Origin: DASYVD01 sp050693035
Lineage (GTDB): Bacteria > Actinomycetota > UBA4738 > CALAEC01
Length of the DNA: 23,078 nucleotides
Assembly (NCBI GenBank): GCA_050693035.1
Contig: JBOGWB010000075.1
Span: 1 to 23,078 of the forward strand
Direction: 5' to 3'
This document shows positions 20,333 to 23,078 of the stretch, one piece after another (the first letter of the stretch is position 1; every line of letters starts with the position of its first letter). Made by a program: the position numbers and the translations under genes. Under the pieces are notes generated by a model, which worked only from the letters and a program-made list of their open reading frames with translations, searched no databases and was not told the origin of the DNA.

Positions 20333-21352
20333 ATGGTTCCCGTGATCCGTACAGATTCCGATCTTGGCACGTCCGGGCGGGCCCGCCGAGAGGCCGCGGC
20401 CCTGGAGTCGGACGGCCACCGGGCCAGAGCGGCGGCCGTGTGGGCCGCCCTTCTGTCGGTGTGGCTCTTCTGGGGAGGCACCTACCTCGCCATCCGCGTG
20501 GTGGTTCAGACCATGCCCCCGTTCCTCTCCGCGAGCTCGCGTTTCCTGATCGCCGGGGCGTTGCTGTACGCGTTGGCGGTCCGCCGAGGCGACAGGGAAG
20601 GGGATCGCCCCGGCCGGGCTCAGTGGTTGGCCGCGGCCATCATCGGCGGGAGCCTCCTGCTCGGCGGGAACGGGCTGGTTATGTGGGCCGAGCAGACCGT
20701 CCCCTCCGGCATCGCCGCGCTCATCATCGCGAGCGTGCCGCTGTGGATGGCCTTGCTCGACCGGGTGGTGTTCGGGAGCCGTCTGCCCTGGCTCGCCATC
20801 CTCGGACTGGCGGTCGGTTTCGGAGGCCTGGCCCTCCTGCTGAATCCCTGGGCAAGTGGCCGCCTCGATCCTGCCGGAGTCGCAGCGCTCGTGTTCGCGT
20901 CGCTCTCGTGGTCCGCCGGGTCGTTGTACGCACGGCACGCGTCGCTGCCGAAGCGTCCGCTCGTTGGCACCGGTATGCAGATGCTGGCCGGGGGCCTGCT
21001 GCTCGCTCTGGTGGGATTGGGCCGCGGCGAGCTCGCTCAGGTGGAGGCCGCCGATGTCTCCATGGAGTCATTGCTGGGACTCGGATACCTGATCGTGTTT
21101 GGTTCGCTGGTCGCGTTCGCTGCATACGTGTGGCTGCTGCGCGTCACTCGGACCAGCCTCGTGTCGACGTACGCCTACGTCAACCCGGTCGTGGCGGTGT
21201 TCCTGGGATGGGCGGTCCTCTCAGAGCCCGTCACGGTGCGGACGCTGATCGCGGGGGGGGTCATCGTCGTGGCGGTAGCCCTCATCGTGAGTGCCCGCCG
21301 CGCCAAGCAGCCCTCCAACGAGAGCGCTGGGCCAGAGGCTACCCGCGGGTGA
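20333..21352 (+). CDS. EamA-family (drug/metabolite) exporter
   Basis: A 339-aa membrane protein made of two EamA repeats, expected to form 10 helices. The first starts at about residue 37 (AVWAALLSVWLFWGGTYLAI, the usual opening with the W-G-x-x-Y/F motif). The second starts near residue 180 (GVAALVFASLSWSAGSLYAR). The pattern STYAYVNPVVAVFLGWAVLSEP near the C-terminus is the conserved P-V-x-A-x-x-x-G-x-x-x-x-x-E-x signature. Such proteins export amino acids or other small metabolites, and divergence from an Lrp/AsnC regulator supports an amino-acid-related substrate. The ATG at 20333 is favoured by the -10 box; GTG 20342 is an alternative. The frame is open further upstream but runs through the Lrp gene. 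Its 3' end overlaps the next minus-strand gene by 14 bases. Confidence 0.9.
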   Translation: MVPVIRTDSDLGTSGRARREAAALESDGHRARAAAVWAALLSVWLFWGGTYLAIRVVVQTMPPFLSASSRFLIAGALLYALAVRRGDREGDRPGRAQWLAAAIIGGSLLLGGNGLVMWAEQTVPSGIAALIIASVPLWMALLDRVVFGSRLPWLAILGLAVGFGGLALLLNPWASGRLDPAGVAALVFASLSWSAGSLYARHASLPKRPLVGTGMQMLAGGLLLALVGLGRGELAQVEAADVSMESLLGLGYLIVFGSLVAFAAYVWLLRVTRTSLVSTYAYVNPVVAVFLGWAVLSEPVTVRTLIAGGVIVVAVALIVSARRAKQPSNESAGPEATRG

Positions 21353-21617
21353 TGGCTTCTTCGAAGTCGGGGAAGTAGCGGGAGATCACGCTCACGTCGA
21401 ACCGGGAGAGGATCGATTCCTTGGGCTCCCGTGCCAGGAGGAACTCGAAGCAGGCCGTGACGAACTCCTCGGGCGAGTCGTATCCTTCCCCGAGCTGTCG
21501 GTAGTCCTCCTCCGAAAGCGTGACCTCGTGACGGGATTCTGAGCTCCCGTCCATGACGCGAACGTCGAAGACGATCTGCCCGTTCGCGCCAGTGCGTTCG
21601 ACCGCGATGTCGGCCAC
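21339..21617 (-). CDS. Small conserved hypothetical protein (92 aa)
   Basis: A 92-aa acidic protein with an N-terminal beta hairpin (IAVERTGANGQIVFDVRVMDG and HEVTLSEEDYRQL) and a C-terminal helical part EEFVTACFEFLLAREPKESI, then FDVSVISRYFPDFEEAI. The pattern EFLL-x-RE-P-K-ES-I-L looks like a family I have seen in other actinobacterial genomes as an unnamed hypothetical, but I cannot give it a name. GTG at 21617 follows a TAGGAT box by 6 bases. It overlaps the end of the EamA gene by 14 bases on the other strand and is divergent from the amidase, 27 bases apart. Confidence 0.8.
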   Translation of the reverse strand: MADIAVERTGANGQIVFDVRVMDGSSESRHEVTLSEEDYRQLGEGYDSPEEFVTACFEFLLAREPKESILSRFDVSVISRYFPDFEEAITRG

Positions 21618-21623
21618 TCTCCC

Positions 21624-21629
21624 ATCCTA
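21624..21629 (-). promoter_or_regulatory. -10 box of the 92-aa gene (leaderless, minus strand)
   Basis: Minus-strand TAGGAT is followed by 6 bases and the GTG at 21617. It lies one base from the oppositely directed -10 box of the amidase gene. Confidence 0.45.
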
Positions 21630-21630
21630 G

Positions 21631-21636
21631 TAGCCT
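21631..21636 (+). promoter_or_regulatory. -10 box of the amidase gene (leaderless, plus strand)
   Basis: TAGCCT is followed by 8 bases and the ATG at 21645; there is no room for a ribosome-binding site before the divergent gene's promoter. Confidence 0.45.
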
Positions 21637-21644
21637 ATTCGCGC

Positions 21645-23024
21645 ATGCTTGATTCGGCGGTGGCGTGCGCGCGGGCGGTGCGCGACAAGGAAGTCTCCCC
21701 GGTGGAGCTGGTGGAACGGTCCCTGGACCGGATCGACCGGTGGCAGCAGGTCATCAACGCGTTCTCGCAGATCCGGCCCGAGGCGGCCCTGGACGAGGCT
21801 CGCGTCCGGGCCGACGCCCTGGCCCGGGGTGAGCCGGCCGGGCCTCTGGCCGGGGTTCCCGTTGCCGTGAAGGAGCTCTTCGACGTGACCGGCTGGGACA
21901 CTTCGGGATGCAGCCTCGCCTACCGGGGCAACGTCGCCCGGCGCGACGCCGAGGCCGTGCGGAGGCTCCGGGATGCGGGCGCCGTGGTGGTGGGGAAGAC
22001 CAATCAGCACGAGCTCGCGGCGGGCGCGACCAACGTGATCTCCGCCTGCGGGCCCACGAAGAACCCGTGGGACCCTCCGCGGATCACGGGGGGCTCCAGC
22101 GGCGGGTCCGCCGCCGCGGTGGCCGCCCGGATCGTGCCGCTGGCGCTCGGCTCCGATACCGGCGGGTCGATCCGCATCCCCTCCTCGTTCTGTGGCACGA
22201 CGGGACTCAAGCCGACCACCGCCCGGGTGAGCATGGAGGGGGCGATGGTCCTCGCTCCCTCACTGGACACCGCGGGACCCATCGCGGTGACCGCGGAGGA
22301 CGTGGCCCTTGCTCTGGCGGTGCTGGCGCGGGATCAGGGATTGGTGGAGGCCTCCGAGCGGCCCCCGGAGCGGTTGCGGGTCGGCGTGGCGGGCGGGTTC
22401 TTCACCGACAGGGTCCATCCGGAGATGCTCGAGGCGGTGGAGGACGTCCGGGCCACGCTCCAGGAGGCCGGGGTGCGCACGAGCGCCGTGGACCTGGGAG
22501 ACATCCGAGACGCCCCGGAAGTGTGGAACAGGGTGGCGTGGCCCGAGTTCGCGGTGGCGCACGGAAGGCTCCTGCGCCGCCCGGAGACCCTGTACCCGCG
22601 GACCCGGTCCCGCCTGGAATACGGGTCGGCCCGGACGGCCGTCGACTACCTGCAGGCCAAGGAGCGGGCCGCCGCGATCCGAGACGTGTTCCTCGAGGCC
22701 CTGGGTGAGGTTGATGCCCTGGTGGCGCCCACGACCCCATTCCCAGCCCCTCGGGCCGACCGTGAACAGGTCGACTTCGGGGGCGTCACATGGGACATCC
22801 ATCGCGGGGGACCGGCCTGGCTGACTCGCCCGGCGAATCTCGCGGGCCTCCCGGCGTTGGCGCTGCCCGCCGGGTTCTCGAGAGAGGGGATGCCGCTCGG
22901 CGTCCAGCTCATCGGGCGGCCCGCAGGGGAAGCGATCCTGTTGCGTCTGGCCCGCGCGTACGAGGACGCTACCGGGCACCAACGCCGAGGCCCCGTCCTC
23001 CGGGGCGAGCGGGCGGGCGCCTAG
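21645..23024 (+). CDS. Amidase-signature family hydrolase (GatA-like)
   Basis: A 459-aa amidase-signature enzyme. The Ser-cisSer-Lys triad is visible as K76 (VAVKELFDVTG), S151 in GGSSGGSAAAVAA and the nucleophile S175 in GSDTGGSIR; the spacings match those of GatA. The enzyme hydrolyses amide bonds. It could be the A subunit of the aspartyl/glutamyl-tRNA amidotransferase, but no gatB or gatC lies beside it. The C-terminal part is more like stand-alone amidases (PANLAGLPALALPAGF, then GMPLGVQLIGR), so a catabolic or detoxifying amidase is more likely. The ATG at 21645 follows a TAGCCT box. It starts divergently from the 92-aa gene and its stop is 54 bases from the window end. Confidence 0.92.
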   Translation: MLDSAVACARAVRDKEVSPVELVERSLDRIDRWQQVINAFSQIRPEAALDEARVRADALARGEPAGPLAGVPVAVKELFDVTGWDTSGCSLAYRGNVARRDAEAVRRLRDAGAVVVGKTNQHELAAGATNVISACGPTKNPWDPPRITGGSSGGSAAAVAARIVPLALGSDTGGSIRIPSSFCGTTGLKPTTARVSMEGAMVLAPSLDTAGPIAVTAEDVALALAVLARDQGLVEASERPPERLRVGVAGGFFTDRVHPEMLEAVEDVRATLQEAGVRTSAVDLGDIRDAPEVWNRVAWPEFAVAHGRLLRRPETLYPRTRSRLEYGSARTAVDYLQAKERAAAIRDVFLEALGEVDALVAPTTPFPAPRADREQVDFGGVTWDIHRGGPAWLTRPANLAGLPALALPAGFSREGMPLGVQLIGRPAGEAILLRLARAYEDATGHQRRGPVLRGERAGA

Positions 23025-23078
23025 CTAGCGCGGCCGCCGCCGGCGCCGCCCCGAGGGCCACCCCCACCAGCGCCACCG

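Noticed and set aside
21645..23024. gatA of the tRNA amidotransferase
   Set aside because: The catalytic triad fits, but gatB and gatC are absent next to it and the C-terminal part looks like that of stand-alone amidases, so no gene symbol was given.
22969..23078. Minus-strand C-terminus of a membrane protein at the right edge (VALVGVALGAAPAAAAL)
   Set aside because: The reading is hydrophobic and could be the last helix of a transporter, but it would overlap the amidase by more than 50 bases and only 110 bases are visible in very GC-rich sequence. Not supportable.

Overview
This is a dense, high-GC, gene-after-gene stretch that looks like an actinobacterial chromosome (Actinomycetota, probably an uncultured or deep-branching lineage). 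The reasons are an MtrA-like response regulator and sensor kinase pair, GTG starts, a Tal-Pgi-like glucose-6-phosphate isomerase, a luciferase-like (LLM) oxidoreductase, and at least eleven genes with a TANNNT-type -10 box 6-10 bases before the start codon and no Shine-Dalgarno sequence (leaderless mRNAs). I see no tRNA, rRNA, CRISPR array, insertion sequence or phage gene, and no gene-free stretch longer than 300 bases.

Layout. 1-1270 (minus): OmpR-type response regulator followed by the N-terminal part of its sensor kinase, cut by the window edge. 1364-4711 (plus): GreA-family factor, short NfeD-like membrane protein, a thioredoxin-fold CxxC protein, and the CstA carbon-starvation/pyruvate transporter ending in a 12-bp terminator hairpin. 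4785-5723 (minus): two uncharacterised genes, one membrane-anchored. 5859-9018 (plus): a tight five-gene operon, described below. 9039-11595 (minus): class I aminotransferase, 2-hydroxyacid dehydrogenase (8-base overlap) and a small membrane protein broken by a one-base frameshift. 11699-12391 (minus): CDP-alcohol phosphatidyltransferase, divergent from 12455-16641 (plus): pgi, Rieske ferredoxin, gnd and zwf, an upper-glycolysis/oxidative pentose-phosphate operon that makes NADPH. 16715-18673: a basic Rho-N-like protein, a small unknown, a two-CBS protein (minus) and a DUF4349-like lipoprotein. 18704-21352: Lrp/AsnC regulator plus LLM oxidoreductase (minus), divergent from an EamA exporter. 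21339-23024: a small conserved unknown and, divergently, an amidase-signature hydrolase.

The most interesting part is 5859-9018. Two paralogous ~105-aa proteins sharing an almost identical proline/tyrosine-rich hydrophobic motif precede two ArsA/Get3-type ATPases. Each ATPase has lost a different part of the nucleotide machinery: the first has a degenerate switch II, the second a degenerate switch I. They therefore look like an obligate heterodimer, and neither carries any cysteine for arsenite or zinc. The last gene overlaps the second ATPase by ATGA and encodes an OsmC-family thiol peroxidase in which the peroxidatic cysteine codon is an in-frame TGA. A GC-rich hairpin sits 25 bases further on, so this is very probably a selenoprotein that a standard annotation would truncate at 64 aa. 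I infer a membrane-associated, ATP-driven redox or protein-handling system; its substrate is unknown.
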